This document shows, piece by piece, positions 15,951 to 23,695 of a stretch of 64,000 nt of DNA. The DNA lies in NCBI GenBank assembly GCA_004762125.1, contig SIHQ01000013.1, forward strand, positions 62,001 through 126,000. The letters are read 5' to 3'. A program made the translations under genes and the position numbers. Within the stretch, counting starts at the first letter, position 1; each line of letters starts with the position of its first letter. The DNA comes from Oceanospirillales bacterium. GTDB taxonomy: Bacteria > Pseudomonadota > Gammaproteobacteria > Pseudomonadales > Endozoicomonadaceae. The notes below the pieces were generated by a model. It was given only the letters and a program-made list of their open reading frames with translations, was not told where the DNA came from and made no database searches.

Positions 15951-17327
15951 ATGAAAATAACAAAAAAATCTCTTCTGGCTGCAGGTGTGTCTGCCTTTTT
16001 ATTGAGCACGGCACCTGCGTCCGCCAAAGTTTCACCAGAACAAGCAGCGAAGCTAGGTAATGAACTAACCCCGGTTGGAGCCATAAAGGCGGGTAATGCC
16101 GATGGCACTATTCCTGCTTGGAATCCTGATTTTCAACCTCCAGCCGAGTATCAGGGAAGTGGTGGTTTTTACGTTGATCCTTATAAAGACGAAAAACCGT
16201 TGTTTACGATAACATCTAAGAATGTTGTTCAATATAAAGACAAGCTGTCACTCGGTCAGATAAAGATGTTTGAAACCTATCCGGACACCTTCCGGATGGA
16301 TATTTATGAAAGCCATCGTGATGGCAGTTATTCAGACTTTGTTCACGAAAATACTATCAAGAATGCGACCCGCGCCACGCTGGCTCCCAGCGGTAATGGT
16401 GTTGAAAATGCTTACGGTGGTGCAGCCTTCCCAATTCCGAACAATGGCGTTGAAGCTATTTGGAATTCAGGTCAGGCCGGTGAACCTATTTATTACAAGC
16501 GAACGTTTGACGATGTTTTGGTTTATAAAGATGGTGCTCAGGTAAAAGGTACCTTTACCACAGAACGTCTGGCCGCGTTCTTTGATACAAGAATGTCCAT
16601 TGATCAATTTTATGAGGAAGGTCATCCTCGCTTGTATTACATGACGCAAACCCATGCGCCGGTTCGTGATAAAGGTGGAGTGACACTGGTCTACAGTCCG
16701 GTTAATCCTACCGTTGCTCCGCAGTCGGCATGGACCTATTCTCCTGGTGTCCGTCGAGTGCGCAGAGCGCCAACGGTTGACTATGATGCTTTCGAAGGTA
16801 TCGGTAAATTCCGTACTGTTGACAGTGGTTCGGGTTTCAATGGAGCAACCGATAAATACAATTGGAAATTGTTAGGTAAGAAAGAGCTTTATATTCCTTA
16901 CAACAACTACAAGTTTGATACAGCTGGCGTGGATTACGAAGAGTTGCTTCCTGCGAATCACGCTAATCCGGATTATATGCGTTACGAGCTACACCGTGTT
17001 TGGGAAGTTGAAGCGACGTTGAAAGAAGGTGAGCGGAATGTCTTCAAGAAGCGGGTTATTTATCTTGATGAAGACAGTTGGGTCTGCTCAGTTGTTGATA
17101 TGTACGACAATCGGGACAATCTCTGGCGTGTGATTCTCGGAACCAGTATTAATAAATACGATTTCCCTGGAGTGTCGGCACGGAGTTACATTCAGCACGA
17201 TCTTCTTTCAAAAGAGTACGCTGCTGATCGTCTGACCAATGGACATCCATTGTTTCCGGTTAATGACGATATCAAAGACTTAAGTTACTTTAAGCCATCT
17301 TCACTGCGTAAGTTGGGTGTTCGATAA
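15951..17327 (+). CDS. DUF1329 exported protein, paralogue 3
   Basis: 458 residues. ATG 15951 aligns with the paralogues' starts (MKITKKSLLAAGVSAFLL); an ATG nine bases earlier is too close to GCCGGGG. Signal peptide to PASA, then KVSPEQAAKLGNELTPVGA. The core blocks VRRVRRAPTVDYDAFE, GFNGATDKYNWKLLGKKELY, RYELHRVWEVEATLK, VIYLDEDSW and the tail FKPSSLRKLGVR are present. Relative to the others it has more divergent loops (HPRLYYMTQTHAP). It is preceded by leader RNA copy 2 and followed by a hairpin terminator. Same inferred envelope role as its paralogues. Confidence 0.9.
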   Translation: MKITKKSLLAAGVSAFLLSTAPASAKVSPEQAAKLGNELTPVGAIKAGNADGTIPAWNPDFQPPAEYQGSGGFYVDPYKDEKPLFTITSKNVVQYKDKLSLGQIKMFETYPDTFRMDIYESHRDGSYSDFVHENTIKNATRATLAPSGNGVENAYGGAAFPIPNNGVEAIWNSGQAGEPIYYKRTFDDVLVYKDGAQVKGTFTTERLAAFFDTRMSIDQFYEEGHPRLYYMTQTHAPVRDKGGVTLVYSPVNPTVAPQSAWTYSPGVRRVRRAPTVDYDAFEGIGKFRTVDSGSGFNGATDKYNWKLLGKKELYIPYNNYKFDTAGVDYEELLPANHANPDYMRYELHRVWEVEATLKEGERNVFKKRVIYLDEDSWVCSVVDMYDNRDNLWRVILGTSINKYDFPGVSARSYIQHDLLSKEYAADRLTNGHPLFPVNDDIKDLSYFKPSSLRKLGVR

Positions 17328-17342
17328 ATATCCGATGATGAG

Positions 17343-17369
17343 CAGTGGCATCTCTCAACGATGCCGCTG
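17343..17369 (+). terminator. Terminator hairpin after DUF1329-3
   Basis: 10-bp stem CAGTGGCATC / GATGCCGCTG (one G-T) with a 7-base loop. The T-tract is weak. Confidence 0.6.
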
Positions 17370-17411
17370 TTCATTAATGCTTTTATAGACGTTGATTCTA
17401 ATTAAAACCCC

Positions 17412-17774
17412 ATGCCTATTGTCGTCGGTTTTACTGTAACAGGCCTCGCTGGTTTTCTGATTGCTGCGCAGGCGATTCTGCTGTCGTTGATTGTTCTCAT
17501 CCTTTCTCCTGATAATAGAAAGGCAAACCATTATCTGTCTCTCTTCTTATTGTTGCAGGCCTTCTGTCAGATTGGGTATGCACTGCTCTATACCGATCTA
17601 TCTGTTCCAGGTGGTCTCTACTATCTGCCAACCTTGAGTTATCTCGCTGCTTCGGTTTTATATTTGTATGTCAGGCTACTGACGCAACCAGGCAGTAGTA
17701 TTCCCGTAATCCTTATTCGATGGGTGCTGCCTTTAGTACCCCGGCCACTCAAGTGGTGCCTTTCTCAGAATTGA
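17412..17774 (+). pseudogene. N-terminal membrane sensor fragment, AraC-type regulator relic
   Basis: 120 residues with three to four hydrophobic segments (GLAGFLIAAQAILLSLIVLI, YLSLFLLLQAFCQIGYALLY, YLPTLSYLAASVLYLYVRLL). The pattern, including an SPDNRKANHYLSLFLL-like block, resembles the membrane-embedded N-terminal half of membrane-anchored AraC-type regulators. No helix-turn-helix part follows, so the gene is probably truncated. A functional small membrane protein cannot be excluded. Confidence 0.45.
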
Positions 17775-17875
17775 GCCGTTACCTACCAGAATCAACAAAA
17801 AAGGTAACAGCTAAGCAGCGGCAGCTTGCTCTGGTGGAGCGACGTCGCCATTCCGCACGCAGGCTCTCCAACTAA
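17720..17875 (+). CDS. Possible small basic protein
   Basis: 51 residues from ATG 17720 in a different frame, overlapping the end of the previous ORF. The C-terminal half is highly basic (KKVTAKQRQLALVERRRHSARR). It ends 16 bases before a strong hairpin. No family is recognised; it may be the tail of a larger gene whose front was lost where the fragment at 17412-17774 ends. Confidence 0.3.
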   Translation: MGAAFSTPATQVVPFSELSRYLPESTKKVTAKQRQLALVERRRHSARRLSN

Positions 17876-17891
17876 ATTGACGCCATAAATT

Positions 17892-17923
17892 ACTGATCAG
17901 TCCTTCCCGTAGGACTGACCAGT
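17892..17923. terminator. Bidirectional terminator hairpin
   Basis: 13-bp stem ACTGATCAGTCCT / AGGACTGACCAGT (one mismatch) with loop TCCCGT, placed between convergent transcription units. Confidence 0.7.
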
Positions 17924-17938
17924 ATGATGTCCTTTCTA

Positions 17939-18694
17939 TTACAGTCTGTTTGAATCAGTATTCAAAGTTTGCGGTTTGTTATCGAAGAATGTCATTCCGG
18001 TTTTCTGTTCTAGTTCACTAATCGTGAACTTGTAATTGTTCAGTTCAGAGCCTGGAACGGCCTGGTTTGGAAGTACATAACCCCAAGTTTGACCGCTACC
18101 AGGAATATAAACGACCTTAAAGTAAGCATCCGGAATAGCAACATTATTTCCGATGAAGTTTGTTCCCGGTTTGGTGTCGTATAAGGGACCAGTCACTACG
18201 TAAAGTTGCTGGTTCTCCAAAGTCCAGCTCCGAATGTTCTCTTCTAGTTGTTCCCAAGCTTCTGCATTAAGAGTGTGCATTTGCGGAGTCATGTTACTGA
18301 GTAGAAAACACTGTTCCATTGTGTCTTCGCTGGTGTCAACGGTACCAGCTGGAGCGTTGTGCCCGCGGTCATAGCCTGAGTTGCGATAGTCATCCAGTGT
18401 GGCGCGATAGGCTTCAGGAATATCAGTGTCTTCTTTAAACTCATCCTCGCGCTTCACAATATGCCCAAGTTGGTCTGAGGTGACATAGTAAGCCACCCAT
18501 TTCGGATTTTTCGTCGAATAGTCAAACCCCACGGCATAATTATCCCGACAGAGGTATTGATCTGCTGTTGAAGGCAGGCCCGTGTCCATGTGCTTGTGGC
18601 AAGAAAAGCCACTGTTGGCAAGCGGTGCAGAAAAAGCTGAAGGCAGTCCAAAGAGCACCAGCAAAAAGCATGGTACAGATATGGCGTGTTTCAT
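17939..18694 (-). CDS. Secreted DNA/RNA non-specific endonuclease
   Basis: 251 residues with a signal peptide (MKHAISVPCFLLVLFGLPSAFSA). It belongs to the NUC1/Serratia nuclease family: the catalytic signature DRGHNAPA (residues 109-116, catalytic His112) is followed by SNMTPQMHTLNAEAWEQLE, which carries the Mg-binding Asn and the downstream acidic residue. Cys32, Cys49 and Cys129 could form a disulfide. It would degrade extracellular or periplasmic nucleic acid for nutrient use or host/biofilm interaction. It is transcribed divergently from the ATPase at 18850. Confidence 0.9.
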   Translation of the reverse strand: MKHAISVPCFLLVLFGLPSAFSAPLANSGFSCHKHMDTGLPSTADQYLCRDNYAVGFDYSTKNPKWVAYYVTSDQLGHIVKREDEFKEDTDIPEAYRATLDDYRNSGYDRGHNAPAGTVDTSEDTMEQCFLLSNMTPQMHTLNAEAWEQLEENIRSWTLENQQLYVVTGPLYDTKPGTNFIGNNVAIPDAYFKVVYIPGSGQTWGYVLPNQAVPGSELNNYKFTISELEQKTGMTFFDNKPQTLNTDSNRL

Positions 18695-18849
18695 AAGCTA
18701 AATCGAACCAGTTGAAGGGGAAACCGGAAGATAGTAGTGGTTTGGAGAAATTTCCTGATATATCAATAAAAGTTCTTACTAGAAGCGTTGTTCGATTAAT
18801 TTCTTCTTTATACTGAGTGTCTGAATCCATAGATGATCGAGTTTGATAA

Positions 18850-20013
18850 ATGATTAGCACCATTGCCATTGCCAACTATAGGACGCTCATTCAACTTGTT
18901 ATGCCGATGTCATCCCTGAATGTGGTGATAGGCCTGAACGGTAGTGGTAAATCCAATTTGTATAAATCTCTGAGGTTGCTTGCGGAAACAGCTCAAGGCG
19001 GCGTAGTGAATGCTCTGGCTCATGAGGGTGGTCTTGAATCCGCTTTCTGGGCGGGTCCTGAAAACATCAGTCGAAGAATGCTCAGTGGTGAAGTGGAGGT
19101 GCAGGGCGGGCTGAGAAAAAAGGCCTATCGCTTAAGGTTGGGCTTCAGCAGTGAGGATATAGGCTATTCCATTGACCTAGGGTTACCGATTCCTTCGAAT
19201 TCGTTCTTTTCTCTTGATCCTGAAATCAAAAAAGAGTGTATATGGGCGGGGCCGGTATATCGTCCTGCCAGTGCGCTGGTGGAGCGTAAAGGGGCTGTAG
19301 TGAAAACCAGAGAAGGGCGAGGCTGGAAAGTGATAGCGGCCAACCTCAATACCTTTGACAGCATGCTCAGTGAAGTGGCCGATGCTCAGGCGGCTCCGGA
19401 AATTTTTCAGATTCGTGAAATCATCAGGAGTTGGCGTTTTTACGATCATTTTCGTACAGATGCCGGCGCTCCTGCACGGCAGCCTCATCTTGGAACCAGA
19501 ACACCTGTACTGAGTCAGGATGGGCATGATCTGGCTTCGGCGCTTAGAACCATTATTGAAATTGGTGATGATGAAGCCTTGCGGGAAACCATTGAAGATG
19601 CTTTTCCCGGTGCGTCGATCAGTATTGATGTGCAGGGCGATGGTCGATTTGTATTGCAGTTCAGGCAACATGGACTGTTAAGGCCACTCACGGCTGCAGA
19701 GCTGTCTGATGGAACCCTTCGATACCTGCTTTGGGTTGCTGCTTTACTGACTCCGAGGCCTCCGAAATTGATGGTGCTTAATGAGCCAGAAACCAGCCTG
19801 CATCCGGACTTGCTACCTGCGTTGGGGAGACTGATTCAAAAGGCTTCAAAGAACAGTCAGGTTTGGGTCGTGTCTCACGCCAGGTTATTGATCAACGAGC
19901 TGACAGAGTCTTCTGACTGCAACCTTGTGAACCTGAAAAAAGAACTGGGTCAGACCGTTATTGAAGACCAGGATCTGATCGATACTCCGGCTTGGGGTTG
20001 GCCTTCTGCCTGA
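18850..20013 (+). CDS. RecF/SMC-like AAA ATPase
   Basis: 387 residues. It begins like RecF/AAA_21 proteins (MISTIAIANYRTLIQLVMPM) with Walker A GLNGSGKS (28-35). There is an ABC-type signature (LTAAELSDGTLRYLLW, about 282-297), Walker B LMVLNEPETSLHP (about 306-318) and a His switch region VWVVSHARLLINEL. No coiled coil of SMC length is present, so it is the compact type found as an orphan or as the ATPase of OLD/anti-phage systems. No TOPRIM nuclease or other partner is adjacent; the neighbouring secreted nuclease is on the opposite strand. Function unknown. Confidence 0.85.
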   Translation: MISTIAIANYRTLIQLVMPMSSLNVVIGLNGSGKSNLYKSLRLLAETAQGGVVNALAHEGGLESAFWAGPENISRRMLSGEVEVQGGLRKKAYRLRLGFSSEDIGYSIDLGLPIPSNSFFSLDPEIKKECIWAGPVYRPASALVERKGAVVKTREGRGWKVIAANLNTFDSMLSEVADAQAAPEIFQIREIIRSWRFYDHFRTDAGAPARQPHLGTRTPVLSQDGHDLASALRTIIEIGDDEALRETIEDAFPGASISIDVQGDGRFVLQFRQHGLLRPLTAAELSDGTLRYLLWVAALLTPRPPKLMVLNEPETSLHPDLLPALGRLIQKASKNSQVWVVSHARLLINELTESSDCNLVNLKKELGQTVIEDQDLIDTPAWGWPSA

Positions 20014-20028
20014 TTTAACCGTTTAGAG

Positions 20029-20051
20029 TGGCCGGAATTGATATTGTCTGG
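20029..20051 (+). promoter_or_regulatory. Conserved upstream block of DUF1329 paralogue 4
   Basis: GTGGCCGGAATTGATATTGT followed by CTG, nearly identical to 13342-13364 and, like it, exactly 298 bases before the gene start. Confidence 0.5.
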
Positions 20052-20146
20052 ACTTTGTAAAGGCGTTACTTTTGCAGCCACTAAGTCGTTGTACGTAGTG
20101 CCAGTTCAGAGTTAATTGGCAGAAAAATAACAATAAAAACTGTGCA

Positions 20147-20235
20147 ATCGCGGAAGCCTTCTTCTTGTTCGGGCAACTGATTCCCTCAAGTCCGAGTATT
20201 CGTAGAAATCAGTGTTGGCTGGTTTATCCCGTGAT
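20147..20235 (+). ncRNA. Candidate structured leader RNA, copy 3
   Basis: 89 bases: P1 AUCGCGG / CCGUGAU, P2 AGCC / GGCU, conserved loops UUCUUC and UCAGUGUU, and terminal hairpin UCGGGC / GUCCGA. The terminal stem sequence is quite different from copies 1 and 2 yet still pairs, which is covariation. It ends 91 bases before the DUF1329-4 start. Confidence 0.65.
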
Positions 20236-20326
20236 CCCACTTTTTCTAATGCCGTAGATGTAAAAATGGTTGTGGCAGCTTGGCTGTTGCGGGCTTGTTT
20301 ATGGTGTATAAAGCCGGAGAAAGACA

Positions 20327-21697
20327 ATGATAATAAGAAAATCTCTGATCGCTCTGGGTGTAACAACCCTGATGGCTGCTGGCAGTGTCAGCGCCAAAGT
20401 ATCACCTCAAGAAGCAGAAAGACTGGGTAAAGACCTTACTCCTATTGGTGCGATCCGTGCCGGCAATGCTGAAGGAACCATTCCTGAATGGAATCCTGAG
20501 ATTAAAATTCCGGAGAGTTATCAAGGCACCGGTCACCATTATCCGAACCCTTACGATAATGAAAAACCTCTGTTTACTATTACTAAAAGCAATCTTGATC
20601 AGTACAAAGGTCAGCTATCTGCTGGTCAGGTAGGTCTTTTTGAAGCTTATCCTGATACCTATAAAATGAATATCTATCCGAGCCACAGAAATGGCAGCTA
20701 CTCGGATTTTGTTCACCAAAATACTCGTATCAATGCTACGACTGCCGAGCTGGTACCGGGTGGTAATGGTGTGAAGAATGCCTGGGCTGGTGCGCCTTTT
20801 CCTATTCCAAAGAGTGGTGCAGAAGCGGTGTGGAACCTGTCGCAGGCAGGTGGCATGCGTTATAGTTTTTCTATTGCAGAACAGGCTCTGATTTACCGTG
20901 ATGGTAGTAAGCTGGTCGGACGAGCTACCCATGAAAACTTCTCACCGTATTTTGATCCAAAAAGCTCCAGAGACGAATTTCAGAAGAACAAGCACGCCAA
21001 GCTACTCTATCTGACACAAGGTTTGGCTCCAGCTCGTGATAAAGGTGCATCTACTCTGATTCACCTGCCATTGGATACATCGGCACAACCAAGATCGGCT
21101 TGGATTTATTCACCAGGTGTGCGTCGTGTAAGAAGAGCTCCGACTATTGGTTATGATAATTTTGAAGGTTTAGGCAAGTTCCGAACAGTTGATAGTGGTG
21201 CCGGGTTTAACGGTGCAACAGATCGCTATAACTGGAAGCTGTTGGGAAAGAAAGAGATTTATATTCCTTACAATACCTACCAGTTTGATAACCCTGAAGT
21301 GACGTACGACGATTTGCTGCAAGTCGGTCATGTTAATCCTAAACATGTGCGCTATGAGTTGCATCGTGTATGGGTTGTTGAGGCGACTTTGAAGGAAGGT
21401 CTGCGCAATGTCTTCAAGAAGCGTGTATTGCACTTTGATGAGGACAGTTGGTTACCGTCTGTGGTTGATATGTACGATAACCGCGACAACCTCTGGCGCG
21501 TATCCATGACCAATGCAGTCAGTAGCTTTGATTTTCAGGGTGTTTTGGGAAGAAGTCTGGTTTACCACGATCTGCTGTCCAAGGAATATATGGTCGATAA
21601 CCTGATCAATCGTACAGGGGCTATCGATCTCAATAAGAAGGCCAACGAAATCAGCTACTTCAAACCGGCAACCCTGCGTAAGCTAGGCGTTCGTTAA
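20327..21697 (+). CDS. DUF1329 exported protein, paralogue 4
   Basis: 456 residues from ATG 20327, preceded by GCCGGAGAAAGACA. Signal peptide MIIRKSLIALGVTTLMAAGSVSA, then KVSPQEAERLGKDLTPIGAIRAGN. Family blocks GTIPEWNPEI, VRRVRRAPTIGYDNFE, GFNGATDRYNWKLLGKKEIY, RYELHRVWVVEATLK and FKPATLRKLGVR are all present. It is closest to paralogue 2. Leader RNA copy 3 lies upstream and a strong terminator follows. As with the other copies, a role in envelope handling of hydrophobic compounds is inferred from family context only. Confidence 0.9.
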   Translation: MIIRKSLIALGVTTLMAAGSVSAKVSPQEAERLGKDLTPIGAIRAGNAEGTIPEWNPEIKIPESYQGTGHHYPNPYDNEKPLFTITKSNLDQYKGQLSAGQVGLFEAYPDTYKMNIYPSHRNGSYSDFVHQNTRINATTAELVPGGNGVKNAWAGAPFPIPKSGAEAVWNLSQAGGMRYSFSIAEQALIYRDGSKLVGRATHENFSPYFDPKSSRDEFQKNKHAKLLYLTQGLAPARDKGASTLIHLPLDTSAQPRSAWIYSPGVRRVRRAPTIGYDNFEGLGKFRTVDSGAGFNGATDRYNWKLLGKKEIYIPYNTYQFDNPEVTYDDLLQVGHVNPKHVRYELHRVWVVEATLKEGLRNVFKKRVLHFDEDSWLPSVVDMYDNRDNLWRVSMTNAVSSFDFQGVLGRSLVYHDLLSKEYMVDNLINRTGAIDLNKKANEISYFKPATLRKLGVR

Positions 21698-21717
21698 TAC
21701 CTGAATAGTTACCTTTC

Positions 21718-21742
21718 AGCCGGGATTTCTCCCGGCTTTTTC
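21718..21742 (+). terminator. Strong rho-independent terminator after DUF1329-4
   Basis: 8-bp stem AGCCGGGA / TCCCGGCT, loop TTTC, followed by TTTTTC. Confidence 0.9.
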
Positions 21743-21844
21743 ATTTATAGCTTATGCCTATCGCCTTTAGTGTATTTTTTCATTGGCTCAAACAGCCGAT
21801 GTGAGCCATTCTGAAAACTGAATAATCTGGTATTGGAGCCACCG

Positions 21845-22252
21845 ATGAAAACAGTGAAGGAAGTCTTCAGAAGAAATGTTACTCCCCTGAAAGTGGATGT
21901 TCATCTCCATGAAGCTGTTGATCGTATACTCGCATCCGGATTGACAGGCCTGCCAGTAGTGGACGAAAAAGGTCAGCTGGTGGGTTTTTTGTCAGAGCAC
22001 GATTGCATCCCCCATATGATTACCGGTACCTATCATTGTGACAGTCGCACCGAGGTCAGTGAGCTGATGTATAAGGAGCCGCTGCACGTAACGCCAGATA
22101 CGTCACTGCTCGATATTGCCCAGATGATGACGGCCAACAAACCCAAAGTGTATCCGGTTATTGAGGATCATCGATTTATCGGTGTAATAAGTAGGCAGGA
22201 TATACTCAAGGCTTTGAGTGAAGAGATGAAAACTTGCGTGTCTTTTGCTTGA
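21845..22252 (+). CDS. CBS-domain protein
   Basis: 135 residues from ATG 21845, with GGAG six bases upstream (an in-frame TTG at 21833 overlaps that site). It consists of two CBS motifs: VFRRNVTPLKVDVHLHEAVD...LTGLPVVDEKGQLVGFLSEHD and LMYKEPLHVTPDTSLLDIA...VYPVIEDHRFIGVISRQDIL. Stand-alone CBS pairs bind adenosine nucleotides and act as energy or redox sensors. It is monocistronic, ending in a perfect 11-bp hairpin. Confidence 0.9.
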   Translation: MKTVKEVFRRNVTPLKVDVHLHEAVDRILASGLTGLPVVDEKGQLVGFLSEHDCIPHMITGTYHCDSRTEVSELMYKEPLHVTPDTSLLDIAQMMTANKPKVYPVIEDHRFIGVISRQDILKALSEEMKTCVSFA

Positions 22253-22257
22253 ATGTT

Positions 22258-22284
22258 TCAGGCCAGCTCAATCAGCTGGCCTGA
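22258..22284 (+). terminator. Terminator hairpin after CBS gene
   Basis: Perfect 11-bp stem TCAGGCCAGCT / AGCTGGCCTGA with a 5-base loop. It has little T-tract. Confidence 0.65.
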
Positions 22285-22690
22285 AGTGTCTAGTTCGCAT
22301 TATTTATGGTTGATACCAGATAGCTGATGACCAGGCTCTTTCTTGAATCGTTTTCTTTATTTTGGGGTCACAGCACATAGCCTGCTCATCGCTCAGGTCG
22401 CCGGGATCACTGCAATCGACTTACTTCTGTCTCTGCCAAGGAGAAAGGCGGCGTCTAGAGACAGTGACGTATGAATATGGAGGTCGCCATAATAAGGCTT
22501 GGCGATATGCCTGATAATTATTGCAATGGGTAGTGTTTTTCAGAGGTAGTCGTATCTGTTGTGCCTGGATCATAAATGCAGAACCTATGCATCAAGTAAG
22601 TACAATCATCCCTTACGGTTTGTAACAGCTACATTTGCATGGCACTGCCCCTTTGATGTATATAACGCATCGGTTCTGAGATGCTCGCCA
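22285..22690. other. Intergenic region with possible coding debris
   Basis: No intact gene. On the minus strand, about 22308-22422 reads as an open peptide ending in ERAWSSAIWYQP with several Cys (DCSDPGDLSDEQAMCC), but it lacks a start and is preceded by a stop. It is probably the tail of a decayed gene. Confidence 0.35.
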
Positions 22691-22965
22691 TGAAAGCTAC
22701 ATAGAAGAATACACTGGTTCCTTATATTTCCGCAGTACCCGATCCTCGCTGCGAAAACATGTGCTTACACAAGTTTATCGATATTCTCATTATCGCCATA
22801 TGCGCTGTTTTCTGTGGGGCTGAAACCTGGGAGGCTATAGCTGAGTTCGGTCGTAAGAAAAAAACGAGGCTCTCCACATTTCTGAAACTCCCTAGTGGTA
22901 TTCTCTCACATGACACCTTTTACCGAACTTTTTGCCTACTACTGGTCACAATAGTTCTGATTTGA
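22690..22965 (+). mobile_element. Truncated ISAs1-family transposase (N-terminal part)
   Basis: The frame through ATG 22759 reads VPDPRCENMCLHKFIDIL, then AICAVFCGAETWEAIAEFG and LPSGILSHDTFYRTF, the standard N-terminal domain of ISAs1/H-repeat transposases. A stop at about 22692 precedes it and the frame is lost after about 22950, so no catalytic domain remains. It is a second, independent ISAs1 relic in the window. Confidence 0.8.
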
Positions 22966-23046
22966 TGCGTAGGCCCCGTCCGATTGGGCGAGGATTTACG
23001 AATAATTCGCTAAGTTAAGCTACGCTAGTGCATTTGTGGAAGTTGC

Positions 23047-23637
23047 ATGAAAAATAATGATTGTATTTCAATATATATAATTCTTGTTCTATATGTAGTA
23101 TTGGGTTCTAGAGCTACTGCTGGTATTCTTTATACATGTTCCGATAGCTCAAAACTTCTTTTGTCTGGTGAATGTCCAGAGACTTATATATATCAAGATT
23201 CTGAAGAATATCAGGCGCAGGCATCAACACAAATTGGGAATAATTGGATTGAGGTGAAAAATAAAACAAATTTATTTTCAATGTATTCAACCATTGGAAT
23301 GCAATTACCGCATTATTGTTTTTCTATAGAAGGCAATATATGTGAAGAAAAAGCGAAAGACACTGCTGTTAGATATAAAGAAGCTCTTCCTTTAACCTAC
23401 ACTGTGTCTTCAATTGAATTAAATGATGAATTGTATTTGCATAATTTAGTTTTAAAAGCTATAGATCTGAACGAGAGATCGGGTGCCAATTGTCACGGAT
23501 GGGATAGCATACTTTTTGTAACAATATGGGGTTTTATTGGGTGGTATGAATATGGTTTTTTTTATGGAGTAGCCAGTTTTAGTTTGTCAGCTTCAATGAT
23601 GTATATAATTGAAAGCTATTGCGTGAACAGAGAATAA
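23047..23637 (+). CDS. Orphan exported/membrane protein
   Basis: 196 residues. An N-terminal hydrophobic segment (IYIILVLYVVLGSRATA) looks like a signal peptide. Cys residues (YTCSDS, SGECPE, HYCFSIEGNICEE) suggest disulfides. The C-terminus has a hydrophobic pair (ILFVTIWGFIGWYEYGFFYGVASFSLSASMM region). It is AT-rich relative to the metabolic genes and sits between IS debris and the RAP-domain gene. No family is recognised. Confidence 0.5.
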   Translation: MKNNDCISIYIILVLYVVLGSRATAGILYTCSDSSKLLLSGECPETYIYQDSEEYQAQASTQIGNNWIEVKNKTNLFSMYSTIGMQLPHYCFSIEGNICEEKAKDTAVRYKEALPLTYTVSSIELNDELYLHNLVLKAIDLNERSGANCHGWDSILFVTIWGFIGWYEYGFFYGVASFSLSASMMYIIESYCVNRE

Positions 23638-23695
23638 TTTGTTTCTCCTTAAGCAAGTCAGGAAGTTATTTTTAGGCTATTCCTAAACCAGATAC

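Noticed and set aside
18850-20013. Complete anti-phage defence system
   Set aside because: The ATPase has no adjacent effector, TOPRIM or nuclease gene on the same strand, so a system cannot be claimed.
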